A DNA stretch of 64,000 bases, from the NCBI RefSeq assembly GCF_014836635.1, contig NZ_JACSQL010000002.1, forward strand, positions 744,001 through 808,000, in the 5' to 3' direction. Origin of the DNA: Paenibacillus gallinarum. GTDB taxonomy: Bacteria; Bacillota; Bacilli; Paenibacillales; Paenibacillaceae. The notes below the pieces were generated by a model, which saw only the letters and a list, made by a program, of their open reading frames with translations, searched no databases and was not told the DNA's origin. Positions 27,053 through 34,359 of this stretch are shown one piece after another (the stretch's first letter is position 1; each line of letters starts with the position of its first letter). Both the position numbers and the translations under genes were made by a program.

Positions 27053-27979
27053 TTGGGGATTTTTAATATCTTCTCTAAAAGAAATAAAGAAAATCAACAG
27101 GCTATATTTAAGCATGACGAACTACCTCACACGTTAAGGGTACAAATAATTCATATTTTACGAGACGCGATTGGTAAATATGCAAATGGTGCTTATTACC
27201 AAAATGAAGCTTCAAATGAAACTTGGGATTTTATTCACAAAGTACTATGTAAGGAGTACGGGGTTTTTTCTTTAAGCACAAAAGGACATAATTCACGCGA
27301 TTATTGTTTCAATTTTCTACTAGACGAAGACTCAGTTGAAAGAGTTCTTGATATCATTGAAATATCTTTCAGAGTGATAGACATAGTTGTAAGGGATGAC
27401 CACAGAAATTGGGTAAATAAAGAAATAATTCAAAGTCCAGAGGACGCAATTGAGGAACTCAATAAAAGGTTCCAGGAACATGGCCTTGGTTATCAGTATA
27501 TTAATCAGAATATAGTTCGTGTAGATTCTGAATATATTTATCATGAGGCTGTTGAACCTGCTGTCAACCTACTTTTTGGAGAAGGATTTGAAGGAGCTTC
27601 AGAGGAGTTTATGAAGGCTCACCAACATTTCAAAAAGGGTAATGATAAAGAATCTGTGACTGAAGCATTGAAGGCATTTGAAAGCACCATGAAAACTATT
27701 TTTATAAAAAAAGGATGGAACTTGCCATCAAAACAAACAGCAAGTCCTTTAATTTCTGGGTTGTTTGAAAAGGAACTTATCCCTTCTAATCTTCAAACTC
27801 AGCTCAATTCGTTAAAGACGACGTTAGAAGGACTTGCAACAATTAGGAACCAGAATACCGGACACGGTCAAGGTGAAAAGAGCGTCAAAATTCCAAGATA
27901 CCTAGTCGCTTATGCCTTACATTTATGTGCAACGAATATCGTGTTCCTTATTGAGGCATACAAAGAAAAAATGAAATGA
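27053..27979 (+). CDS. AbiJ/Abi_C-like abortive infection protein (STM4504/CBY_0614-like)
   Basis: 308 residues, intact. The N-terminus (IFSKRN, then LPHTLRVQIIHILRDAIG) looks like the AbiJ N-terminal domain of the STM4504/CBY_0614 family. The C-terminal third has the Abi_C pattern: a helical ALKAFESTMKTIF segment, SGLFEKELIP, and RNQNTGHG at 265-272. R265 and H271 make an R-x5-H motif as in HEPN-fold RNases, so RNA cleavage on phage infection is a reasonable inference. TTG 27053 is chosen for the AAGGTGATG ribosome site; ATG 27041 or 27008 are possible longer starts. It stands alone, in AT-rich accessory DNA. Confidence 0.65.
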   Translation: MGIFNIFSKRNKENQQAIFKHDELPHTLRVQIIHILRDAIGKYANGAYYQNEASNETWDFIHKVLCKEYGVFSLSTKGHNSRDYCFNFLLDEDSVERVLDIIEISFRVIDIVVRDDHRNWVNKEIIQSPEDAIEELNKRFQEHGLGYQYINQNIVRVDSEYIYHEAVEPAVNLLFGEGFEGASEEFMKAHQHFKKGNDKESVTEALKAFESTMKTIFIKKGWNLPSKQTASPLISGLFEKELIPSNLQTQLNSLKTTLEGLATIRNQNTGHGQGEKSVKIPRYLVAYALHLCATNIVFLIEAYKEKMK

Positions 27980-28004
27980 TAAAATGACTTAATGGTATTA
28001 TCCC

Positions 28005-28260
28005 CTCATGGTAGACAGTGGAAAATGAGAAGATGTTACAATGAACTCAAACACTGGAGAACCGAAGGGGATTTTTGTTATGCCAGCGAAGAAAGGTTGA
28101 AATTTTAATCGATATAGTGAAGAAAAGAAGATAGAGGCTGTCTGTTTGCGAGTAGAAGAAGGATGGATGTACAGTCGAATCATGGAAAAGTTTAGAATTA
28201 GAAGTGAGAGCCAGATTACCATAGGGTTCGTTAAAGCCAAAACGAAGAATTTTATTTTAG
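28005..28260 (+). mobile_element. IS3-type insertion sequence fragment with broken orfA
   Basis: ATG at 28080 with AAGGGG upstream begins MPAKKG, then a TGA stop (28098-28100), then NFNRYSEEKKIEAVCLRVEEGW, YSRIMEKFRI and SESQI, the helix-turn-helix start of an IS3-family OrfA transposase. The frame runs out after about 60 codons with no OrfB. The upstream bases (from about 28005, TGGTAGACAGTGGAAAATGAG) may be the left end. A non-functional remnant. Confidence 0.7.
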
Positions 28261-28451
28261 TAGTGCTTATTTCCAGTACGATGTTTTATTATAAAAGAGA
28301 ATGTTAGTGATTTATTGAATTATAATCACCCACAATATCCTAAAAAAATCACCTGCAAAAATCTGAAAACTATAAAAGATTATGAAGGGTGAAGTAACAC
28401 AATATCGAATAAACGTATATAAAATAACATTTAAAAAGCCCTTTGATGTTT
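28260..28451. other. AT-rich spacer without recognised features
   Basis: Follows the IS fragment. No open frame with a ribosome site and no recognisable motif on either strand. Confidence 0.4.
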
Positions 28452-28549
28452 TGGGTTATACACAGAACGCAAGTACATCAATGTGAACGCGATCAATGTT
28501 TGACACTGTACTAAAACTTGAAACCCTTGGTGCCTCTAAGCGTCAAGGG
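28452..28549 (+). repeat. Direct repeat copy 2: displaced glnA 3' end plus terminator (attR-like)
   Basis: Matches 25086-25182 at roughly 86 percent. In frame it still encodes HRTQVHQCERDQCLTLY then TAA, against [17 protein letters not shown] in glnA; three of the five coding differences after HRTQVHQ are silent third-position changes. The terminator hairpin is also present but weakened. It has no start codon and is a tail fragment only. Confidence 0.8.
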
Positions 28550-28625
28550 ATTTTTTTGGAGAAATGTCTATTGCCATTAGTGCCCACAGAATGACCCCAA
28601 AGTTCTGTAGTCTTTATATTTTTTC
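28543..28625 (-). pseudogene. Possible tail of a second integrase
   Basis: Minus-strand frame KNIKTTELWGHSVGTNG runs into the glnA-like repeat and stops at about 28543. The T-LWG-S-G ending resembles integrase C-termini and the QTLW tail at 25240. It sits beside repeat copy 2 as the first integrase sits beside copy 1. Short, so tentative. Confidence 0.3.
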
Positions 28626-28627
28626 TA

Positions 28628-29372
28628 CTATTTCTGTTCCTTCTCTTTTTCTAGAACGCAAGCTATGCAATTTTCTACAAAGTTCAACACTACTTCAGGT
28701 ATGTGATATAGTCCTGACTTTAATGTAGGCAGCTTCATGACTTCCCAAAATGTCTCCTTCAATTTTTCGTCTCCATTAAAGGTTTCGTGTGATAGCTTTG
28801 TTAACTCGCAGGCAATGTTACAGCCTTTCTCAGATTCAGCTGGGACAGATTGTTGTATACACCGCTCAATCCGGCGTAGTAAAGAAATATATTGCTGAGT
28901 AGTCTGGATCTTACTACTTGGATTGGTTAGTGCACTTTGTAGAAATTCACTTTCGTCATCGTTGAAGTAATCGACCCATTGTTTAGAAATAGGCTGTACG
29001 TTATAGGCCCCAGATGAGAAACCTGGTCCCAGGAAAGTGTTCCTTCCAGGTCTATCATGTTGATCATAGACGTAGTGTTAGAAATACTACTTTGAAGAGT
29101 AGTGGCAGCTCTTGTAGATGATTATGATGAGGGACTAGTATATGGCGAAAAGATAGTTTGTTTATTACATTTTGAATGTCTTCCAGTGGTAGTGATAGCG
29201 ATTTGAGTAGCGTTATCTTTTCGAGAGTAAATAAATCTTCTTCTGATTAATAACGACGTCCGTTATTTTCCATATAACTCGGTGTTAAGAGGCCGATTTG
29301 ATCATATTAACGCAGCGTCCTTACGGAGATGTTCCGCTGTTTGGATACTTGTCTTGTAGTCTATCTATTCAT
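28628..29372 (-). pseudogene. Broken MerR-family regulator
   Basis: On the minus strand, from ATG 29372: MNR-stop-TTRQVSKQRNISVRTLR-stop-YDQIGLLTPSYMENNGRRY-stop-SEEDLFTLEKITLLK. This is the winged helix of a MerR activator with three in-frame stops where Tyr or another residue is expected. The C-terminal part (EVMKLPTLKSGLYHIPEVV, ending CVLEKEKEQK then TAG at 28630-28628) is in a different frame relation, so at least one frameshift exists too. It is divergent from a CPBP protease gene and shares a MerR-style promoter with it. Confidence 0.8.
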
Positions 29373-29398
29373 GTAGTTTTCTTTTCTCCCCAAAAAGC

Positions 29399-29429
29399 TT
29401 GCAGGTGACGTAACGTCACCTAATATCAT
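29399..29429 (+). promoter_or_regulatory. MerR-type promoter with 19-base spacer and palindrome
   Basis: TTGCAG (29399-29404), 19-base spacer, TATCAT (29424-29429). A perfect palindrome with half-site AGGTGACGT (29403-29421) fills the spacer. This over-long spacer with a dyad is the standard layout for MerR activators. It drives the CPBP gene on the plus strand. Confidence 0.7.
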
Positions 29430-29477
29430 TGAATTATATCACAGAGGATTGAGGGAGTAAGAATAACAAGAAGAGAA

Positions 29478-30170
29478 ATGTGGAAGAAAGTGGATCTATG
29501 GACATGGTGTGAGGTAGTTGCTTTATTCGCGCTTGAATTTGTATTCGTAATGTTTGTTATTAAATACGCGTTGCAGTAATTGTTTGAGAAATGGTTAGAG
29601 AATACACTTTATTCAGGAACACTTACATGGCTTACCATCGCGATTAAACTTTTGTTAGGGCTACATTTTGTTGCTTTACGACCGAAAAATCGGCCATGGG
29701 CAGATGTAGGAGTGAAGAGGTTTCCAGCAAAAAAATGGTTGGAGGATTGTACTTCGTCGGATACTAGTGCTCATTGTATCCAGTGTGATGACAGCTTATC
29801 TGACGAGTTTATTTGGAAATACGGTAGACAACAGCAAAACAGAGAGTCTGCAAGAAAACATCACAATTTTCACTATATTAATTGGTATTGTTTCGGCAGG
29901 GATCGTGTCACCAATCTATGAGGAAATATTTTATTGTGGATTTATTTATCGGTGGCTGCGGACTCGTGTTAATATGATTTGGGCGATTGTGATTAGCTCG
30001 CTTATCTTTACTTTTGCGTATTTTCCTACTATAAATGCAATGCCCGTGAATTTTATTAGTGGAATTGTGTTTGCATGGGCCTACGAACGCACGGGATCGG
30101 TCGTGCCTGGTATGATTTGTTCACGGTGTGTTTAATACAATAGCCGTGTTGTTAACAGCAATGGGTTAGA
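29478..30170 (+). pseudogene. Broken CPBP (CAAX-type) intramembrane protease
   Basis: Starts at ATG 29478 (MWKKVDLWTW) and meets TAA at 29577, then continues as LFEKWLENTLYSGTLTWL. It changes frame near 29730-29770, giving SAGIVSPIYEEIFYCGFIYRWL, the EE-motif helix (family EExxxR; the Arg is Cys here) and FTFAYFPTINAMP, where the usual His is Tyr. It changes frame again near 30120, leaving HGVFNTIAVLLTAMG then TAG at 30168-30170. Thus one stop, two frameshifts and two lost catalytic residues. In life it was probably a membrane protease controlled by the neighbouring MerR protein. Confidence 0.8.
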
Positions 30171-30333
30171 ACGATGATTACTTTACGATTAGAGCTGATG
30201 AATCTATGTATTTCGGAATTAATTAGACGGGCAAGAGGGTTTTTAATAATTGGATACAAACCAAAATCCTTGTTGTTAATTGAGTACATTTCATACACAA
30301 ACAAAGGACCAAATGAATTTAAACTAAAGGGGA

Positions 30334-30756
30334 ATGAAATTGGCGATTTTACGAGATACATCTAGCGATGGTACTTATGTTGAATTTTCTTTTGTTAAGT
30401 GTATTCCAGGTGAATTTGAAGGTTGTCAGCTAAATTTTAAGTATTATAAAAATTATAAAAAAGTATATGATTTCGTTTTTGGTTGGACGAATCTCACCAT
30501 TAGAGATTACATTGAAGTAACATCTGGTTTTCCGCTGGATATGTTAAATGACTTTATACTAAATAATTTATATATGTCTTTTGAGAATCACCTTTATGGA
30601 TTGGAGTGGAAAAAGCGGAAAGAGAAAGATACATATCGATTAAGATTATATGATTCCAGAATAGACTGCCAACTGAATGTGATAGATACTGAAGTAAGGG
30701 AATTTGGAAATGAATTAAGGATTGAATGGGAAAAAGGACTTATCAATGTGAGATAA
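30334..30756 (+). CDS. Hypothetical protein
   Basis: 140 residues, not recognised. Rich in aromatic residues (FKYYKNYKKVYDFVFGWTN) and charged near the C-terminus, with no membrane helix or signal peptide. ATG 30334 has AAAGGGGA directly upstream, so translation is plausible. It sits between the broken protease and lexA, in AT-rich DNA. The C-terminal WEKGLINVR could resemble immunity or DUF proteins, but no assignment is justified. Confidence 0.5.
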   Translation: MKLAILRDTSSDGTYVEFSFVKCIPGEFEGCQLNFKYYKNYKKVYDFVFGWTNLTIRDYIEVTSGFPLDMLNDFILNNLYMSFENHLYGLEWKKRKEKDTYRLRLYDSRIDCQLNVIDTEVREFGNELRIEWEKGLINVR

Positions 30757-30792
30757 GTTGATCCTAATGATTAGTAGTGGAGTAAAACGTGA

Positions 30793-30826
30793 AAAGCAGA
30801 GATCTGAGCTGTAAGATCTCTGCTTT
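30793..30826. terminator. Bidirectional hairpin between the hypothetical gene and lexA
   Basis: Perfect 12-base stem AAAGCAGAGATC/GATCTCTGCTTT with a 10-base loop. A-runs and T-runs flank it, so it can end transcription from both sides. Confidence 0.75.
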
Positions 30827-30875
30827 AAAAAATATAAGTGCAGTAATTTATTTATATTTAACTATAAAAAATCAA

Positions 30876-31502
30876 TTAATGAAAATCACGGAAAAGACCA
30901 ATAACTTTACCTAGTATCGTTACTTTTGTAAGCCGGAGAGGTTCATATGTAGGATTCTCAGGCTGAAGACGTACATGATCTTTTTCTTTATAGAACGTTT
31001 TCACTGTAGCTTCATCATCTTCCGTCATAGCTACGACGATTTCCCCATTGTTAGCCGTTTGTTGCTGACGAACAATGACATAATCCCCATTGACAATACC
31101 TGCTTCAATCATACTATCGCCTACTACATTCAACATGAACACTTTCTCTTCACCAACATATTGCATAGGTAAAGGGAAATAGTCTTCAATATTTTCTGTT
31201 GCAGTAATAGGAATACCTGCGGTTACTTTACCAACTACAGGAACTCTGACAACCGTCTGAGCAAATTGGCTTGTCTCATCTAACTCATCATGACTCAACA
31301 GTTCAATCGCACGAGGTTTTGTAGGGTCTCTTCGAATTAAACCTTTTTTCTCCAAACGATCCAAGTGTCCGTGAACAGTGGAGCTGGACGCGAGTCCGAC
31401 AGCTTCACCAATCTCTCTTACGGACGGTGGATATCCTTTTAATCGAACTTCATTTCGTATAAACTCCAAGATTGCTAATTGCCTGCTGGACACCTTCGAC
31501 AT
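30876..31502 (-). CDS. lexA: LexA repressor
   Basis: SOS repressor, 208 residues. An N-terminal winged helix ([21 protein letters not shown]) is joined to a self-cleaving peptidase domain with cleavage site A95-G96 (VTAG), nucleophile S130 (GDSM) and general base K168. RecA filaments trigger cleavage after DNA damage. ATG 31502 has GTGGAG upstream. The promoter holds a LexA box in its spacer, so the gene is autoregulated. Divergent from yneA, as in B. subtilis. Confidence 0.98.
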   Translation of the reverse strand: MSKVSSRQLAILEFIRNEVRLKGYPPSVREIGEAVGLASSSTVHGHLDRLEKKGLIRRDPTKPRAIELLSHDELDETSQFAQTVVRVPVVGKVTAGIPITATENIEDYFPLPMQYVGEEKVFMLNVVGDSMIEAGIVNGDYVIVRQQQTANNGEIVVAMTEDDEATVKTFYKEKDHVRLQPENPTYEPLRLTKVTILGKVIGLFRDFH

Positions 31503-31536
31503 ACCGTATCAACTCCACTTAATAACGTTTGGGAAA

Positions 31537-31565
31537 ATTATAGCATAGAACCTCCGTTCGTACAA
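31537..31565 (-). promoter_or_regulatory. lexA promoter with LexA box
   Basis: Minus strand TTGTAC (31565-31560), 17-base spacer, perfect TATAAT (31542-31537). The spacer contains GAACGGAGGTTC (31548-31559), a perfect GAAC-N4-GTTC LexA box. Confidence 0.85.
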
Positions 31566-31585
31566 ACGTTAGTTCTAAAATAGAA

Positions 31586-31599
31586 CGAACAATTGTTCT
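31586..31599. promoter_or_regulatory. LexA box, central
   Basis: CGAACAATTGTTCT, a perfect GAAC-N4-GTTC, lies between the lexA and yneA promoters and could act on both. Confidence 0.85.
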
Positions 31600-31608
31600 A
31601 AAAAGTTA

Positions 31609-31637
31609 TTGTCCAAAACACATGTTCGTGTTATAGT
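31609..31637 (+). promoter_or_regulatory. yneA promoter with LexA box
   Basis: TTGTCC (31609-31614), 17-base spacer, TATAGT (31632-31637). The spacer carries AAACACATGTTC (31616-31627), one change from the GAAC-N4-GTTC consensus. Confidence 0.75.
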
Positions 31638-31653
31638 GATCAATATAGAAATG

Positions 31654-31667
31654 AGAACAAACGTTTG
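31654..31667 (+). promoter_or_regulatory. LexA box downstream of the yneA start site
   Basis: AGAACAAACGTTTG: GAAC-N4-GTTT, one change from consensus, in the yneA leader just before its ribosome site. Confidence 0.6.
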
Positions 31668-31680
31668 GAGGACGATATAT

Positions 31681-32052
31681 ATGCTAAAATACAGTACATA
31701 CAACAGTATCTATAGCAATACTGAAGGAGTTAAGGATCATATTCTACTTGGTAAGTTACTTCATCAATTGATTTATAATAATAGACGCTTTTTGGTTCGG
31801 CTGGTCATTATTCTTAGTGTTGCTTTTTTATGTCTGACCGGGTTTATGACGATTTTTACTAATGCAAGTAAAATTGTTTCCTATCAAGAGTTTGTTGTAT
31901 CTACAGGAGATTCTTTATGGTCGATTGCTTTGGATCATAAACCACAACGCATGGATACTAGGGAATATGTTGAACGAATCAAACAGCTGAATGTGATGGA
32001 AACGAGTGATATTCAAACAGGACAAGTATTAAATTTACCTCATGTAGAGTAA
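31681..32052 (+). CDS. yneA: Cell division suppressor YneA-like LysM protein
   Basis: SOS-induced inhibitor of septum formation. 123 residues: a cytoplasmic N-terminus, one membrane helix at about 42-60 (LVRLVIILSVAFLCLTGFM), then an extracellular LysM domain (VSTGDSLWSIA through LNLP). B. subtilis YneA has the same helix plus LysM plan and the same divergent position next to lexA. ATG 31681 is used because TTTGGAGG precedes it; an upstream TTG at 31609 lies inside the promoter. Slightly longer than B. subtilis YneA. Confidence 0.88.
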   Translation: MLKYSTYNSIYSNTEGVKDHILLGKLLHQLIYNNRRFLVRLVIILSVAFLCLTGFMTIFTNASKIVSYQEFVVSTGDSLWSIALDHKPQRMDTREYVERIKQLNVMETSDIQTGQVLNLPHVE

Positions 32053-32166
32053 GAGAAGATACTTTTTATATTTCAGCATTTTTTCTATTAATAAAGTTTA
32101 ATGAAGTTTTCTTTGAATTTACAATTCATGAATGCTGTCTATATCGTTTTTTTATGCATGACCGGC

Positions 32167-32198
32167 AAGGGCGCAATTTACAATTGTGTCCTTTTTTT
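32167..32198 (+). terminator. Intrinsic terminator after yneA
   Basis: 12-pair stem AAGGGCGCAATT/AATTGTGTCCTT (two G-U pairs, loop TAC), followed by TTTTTT. Confidence 0.8.
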
Positions 32199-32303
32199 GT
32201 TGTTTACATAAGGAGGTCTGACCATACAGGTATATACCTTGACAACCCTTTATTTACATGGCAAAGTTAAGGGGATTGTGCTTTTTTTAAGGGAGCAATT
32301 TAG

Positions 32304-32399
32304 ATGAAGGAAGAGGATTCCATTATGCTAAAACTACTTTTATTCCCACGAGAAAAGTATAGGTTTAATCATAGTTATGAGTGGAGAGTTAGTAAATAA
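32304..32399 (+). CDS. Possible small protein of 31 residues
   Basis: ATG 32304 has AAGGGAG 8 bases upstream and opens 31 codons (MKEEDSIMLKLLLFPREK, ending EWRVSK). Not recognised. It lies in the 396-base gap between yneA and the next gene, downstream of a palindrome and a TTGACA. Evidence is only the ribosome site and the open frame. Confidence 0.3.
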   Translation: MKEEDSIMLKLLLFPREKYRFNHSYEWRVSK

Positions 32400-32448
32400 C
32401 TACCATGATATAATAACTGCATTGTACAGATTTTAAAGGGGGATTTAC

Positions 32449-32976
32449 ATGGCAAGTTCATTTGAAAGAGCAGTCAAAAGGAATCAACACAAAGTAAATA
32501 AAAATCGCAAAAAAAAGGGACAACCCGTCCTTGGTTCCGGAATGGAAAATGAAGATATTTTCAAAGGAAGAGCGTTTATCTTTCCTTTCGTACTCGTTGT
32601 ACTAGCCTTTATGTTCTTAACACTTAGTGGTCTTACAAAAGGCGGCGTGGCTGGATTTGATTGGGTTGTATTTGTACTTTATATGGGACTAGCACTGATG
32701 TATTTCTTCCGTCGTCCTTATCTTAAAGTAGGTAAGAAACGGATCAAGACCATTAAGCTGAGTAGAGAACGTTCACTTGGTGCAGAAGACATCAAACGCA
32801 TTGTGGTAGATAAAGGTTCTATTATTATTGAACACAACGCTAAAGGCAGTAACTGGGCTTTCAGTCGTTTGCTTAATTTGTATGATACCGACGCAATGGG
32901 CGAAAGATTAATTTCCTTTGCACAGACACATCAGATTCCAGTAGAGGATAAGAAAGCTCTTAAAGAAGCTAAATAA
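32449..32976 (+). CDS. Conserved-looking two-helix membrane protein
   Basis: 175 residues. A basic cytoplasmic start (residues 1-25, many Lys/Arg/Asn) is followed by two membrane helices at about 44-62 and 69-86, then a soluble domain. The soluble part (RSLGAEDIKRIVVDKGSIII and the following LNLYD region) has a beta-rich pattern that may be a PH-like fold, as in YcxB/PH-type membrane proteins; this is a guess. Start ATG 32449 has AAAGGGGG upstream. It precedes the HAD gene by 28 bases and is likely co-transcribed with it. Confidence 0.75.
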   Translation: MASSFERAVKRNQHKVNKNRKKKGQPVLGSGMENEDIFKGRAFIFPFVLVVLAFMFLTLSGLTKGGVAGFDWVVFVLYMGLALMYFFRRPYLKVGKKRIKTIKLSRERSLGAEDIKRIVVDKGSIIIEHNAKGSNWAFSRLLNLYDTDAMGERLISFAQTHQIPVEDKKALKEAK

Positions 32977-33004
32977 ATCGATGTACTCAAGGGGAGAGAA
33001 CAAG

Positions 33005-33790
33005 ATGTCAATTAAAGCAGTGATGTTCGACTTGGATGATACCCTGCTATGGGATGAAAAGAGTGTAGAAGAAGCTTTCTACGAAACATGTCTCTATGCC
33101 TCAAAAAAATGCGGTGTAGATCCTCATGAACTTGAAGTATCGGTAAGAAACGAAGCTAGAAAGCTGTATGAATCTTATGAAACATATCCATTTACGAAAA
33201 TGATTGGCATCAATCCCTTTGAGGGACTATGGGCGAATTTTAATGCTGGAGAACAGCCGGAGTTCAGAAAGCTCGAACAATTAGTACCGGGATATCGTAA
33301 AGATGCTTGGACGAACGGACTTGCGGCACTTGGTGTGAATGATAGCGAACTTGGTGCGGAGTTAGCTGATAAATTTGGTAAAGAGAGAAGATCTCGTCCT
33401 TATATGTATGATGAGACTCTCGAAGTTCTCACAGAGCTGCAAGGTAAAGTGAAGCTGCTGCTTCTCACCAATGGATGTCCTTCTTTACAGCAAGAGAAGC
33501 TCGACGGTGTTCCTGACTTGGTACCTTATTTCGATCACATCGTTATTTCTGGGAAGTTTGGTAAAGGAAAGCCCGATGCTTCGATATTCCAGCATGCCTT
33601 ATCACAGCTTGATGTGTCTGCTGAGGAAGCACTAATGGTAGGGGACAAGCTGACTACTGATATTAAGGGTGCGCTTTCCGCAGGAATTAAAGCAGTGTGG
33701 ATTAACCGTAATGAAAAAACAAACGATCAATCCTTTCAACCTGATGTTGAAATTAAACATCTTACTGAAATTTACGAACTATTATCATAA
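33005..33790 (+). CDS. HAD-family hydrolase
   Basis: 261 residues, haloacid dehalogenase superfamily phosphatase. Motif I FDLDDTLLW (nucleophile Asp first, general acid two later), motif II LLLTNG, motif III Lys in GKPDASIF and motif IV GDKLTTDIKGA are in order. The inserted helical cap places it near YsaA/YjjG-type nucleotide or phosphosugar phosphatases, but the substrate is unknown. ATG 33005 is used, with GGGGAGAG upstream, in preference to an in-frame ATG at 32981. Confidence 0.88.
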   Translation: MSIKAVMFDLDDTLLWDEKSVEEAFYETCLYASKKCGVDPHELEVSVRNEARKLYESYETYPFTKMIGINPFEGLWANFNAGEQPEFRKLEQLVPGYRKDAWTNGLAALGVNDSELGAELADKFGKERRSRPYMYDETLEVLTELQGKVKLLLLTNGCPSLQQEKLDGVPDLVPYFDHIVISGKFGKGKPDASIFQHALSQLDVSAEEALMVGDKLTTDIKGALSAGIKAVWINRNEKTNDQSFQPDVEIKHLTEIYELLS

Positions 33791-33818
33791 AAGAACAACT
33801 TTAGATTTTACTTCCATG

Positions 33819-33858
33819 AACCGCTTGGCTGTTTGAATAAAACAGAAGCGGTTTTCTT
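33819..33858 (+). terminator. Intrinsic terminator after the HAD hydrolase gene
   Basis: AACCGCTT/AAGCGGTT stem enclosing a smaller CTGTTT/AAACAG hairpin, then TTCTTTT. Confidence 0.8.
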
Positions 33859-33894
33859 TTATCTTTATACAAATAGAAGAGAGGATTTATAAAG

Positions 33895-34299
33895 ATGAGA
33901 CGATTAATTGTATTCCTATGTTCTACGATGATCTTTCTTATGTTATTAAGCGGATGTCAAAAGGAAGGAAATGAATTCACCGAGATGGAATTGCCTGAAC
34001 CAATAAAGGTAGAACTCGTTGTTCCTGAAGGGGAGGCCATTGCAGTCTCTGACCGTGTACAATTGGAAGCCGTTGTTACTCAGCAAAATGAATACATAGA
34101 TGATGCAGACGATGTAACATTTGAAATTTCTTTAGAAGGCAGTATAGGACTGGAAGTGGCGACGACATACGAAGGGGAGGGAAAGTATACCGCAGTTTAT
34201 CAGTTTCCGGTTGAAGGAATATATAAAGTAACTTCTCATGTAACAGCGAGAGGGATGCATTCTATGCCATCGAAACAAGTAGAAGTTACTGAAAAATAG
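33895..34299 (+). CDS. YtkA/FixH-like lipoprotein
   Basis: 134 residues. Signal peptide with lipobox LSGC (C21), so anchored outside the membrane. The mature part is an immunoglobulin-like YtkA domain: an unstructured linker rich in Glu and Pro, VELVVPEG, then YEGEGKYTAVYQFPVEGIYKVTSHVTARGMHSMP. YtkA-like domains are often near copper or cytochrome functions, but there is no metal gene here and the conserved Met/His are few. Role unknown. Its end shares a bidirectional terminator with the converging mtnD. Confidence 0.8.
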   Translation: MRRLIVFLCSTMIFLMLLSGCQKEGNEFTEMELPEPIKVELVVPEGEAIAVSDRVQLEAVVTQQNEYIDDADDVTFEISLEGSIGLEVATTYEGEGKYTAVYQFPVEGIYKVTSHVTARGMHSMPSKQVEVTEK

Positions 34300-34309
34300 C
34301 CATAAAAAA

Positions 34310-34339
34310 ACCACCCTGTGACTGATCTCTCAGGGTGGT
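34310..34339. terminator. Bidirectional terminator between the lipoprotein gene and mtnD
   Basis: CCACCCTG stem with CAGGGTGG, flanked by an A-run on the left (T-run for the minus strand) and TATATTTA on the right. Confidence 0.8.
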
Positions 34340-34359
34340 ATATTTACTTATCATATGAA

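Noticed and set aside
27998..28240. Minus-strand frame of 80 codons
   Set aside because: Antisense to the IS3-type OrfA remnant, which is the recognisable sequence here.
30174..30365. Open frame of 63 codons after the broken protease
   Set aside because: No ribosome site and it overlaps the better-supported gene at 30334 in another frame; probably chance.
31609..31680. Earlier start for yneA at TTG 31609
   Set aside because: It lies in the -35 region and would translate through the promoter and LexA boxes; ATG 31681 has the ribosome site.
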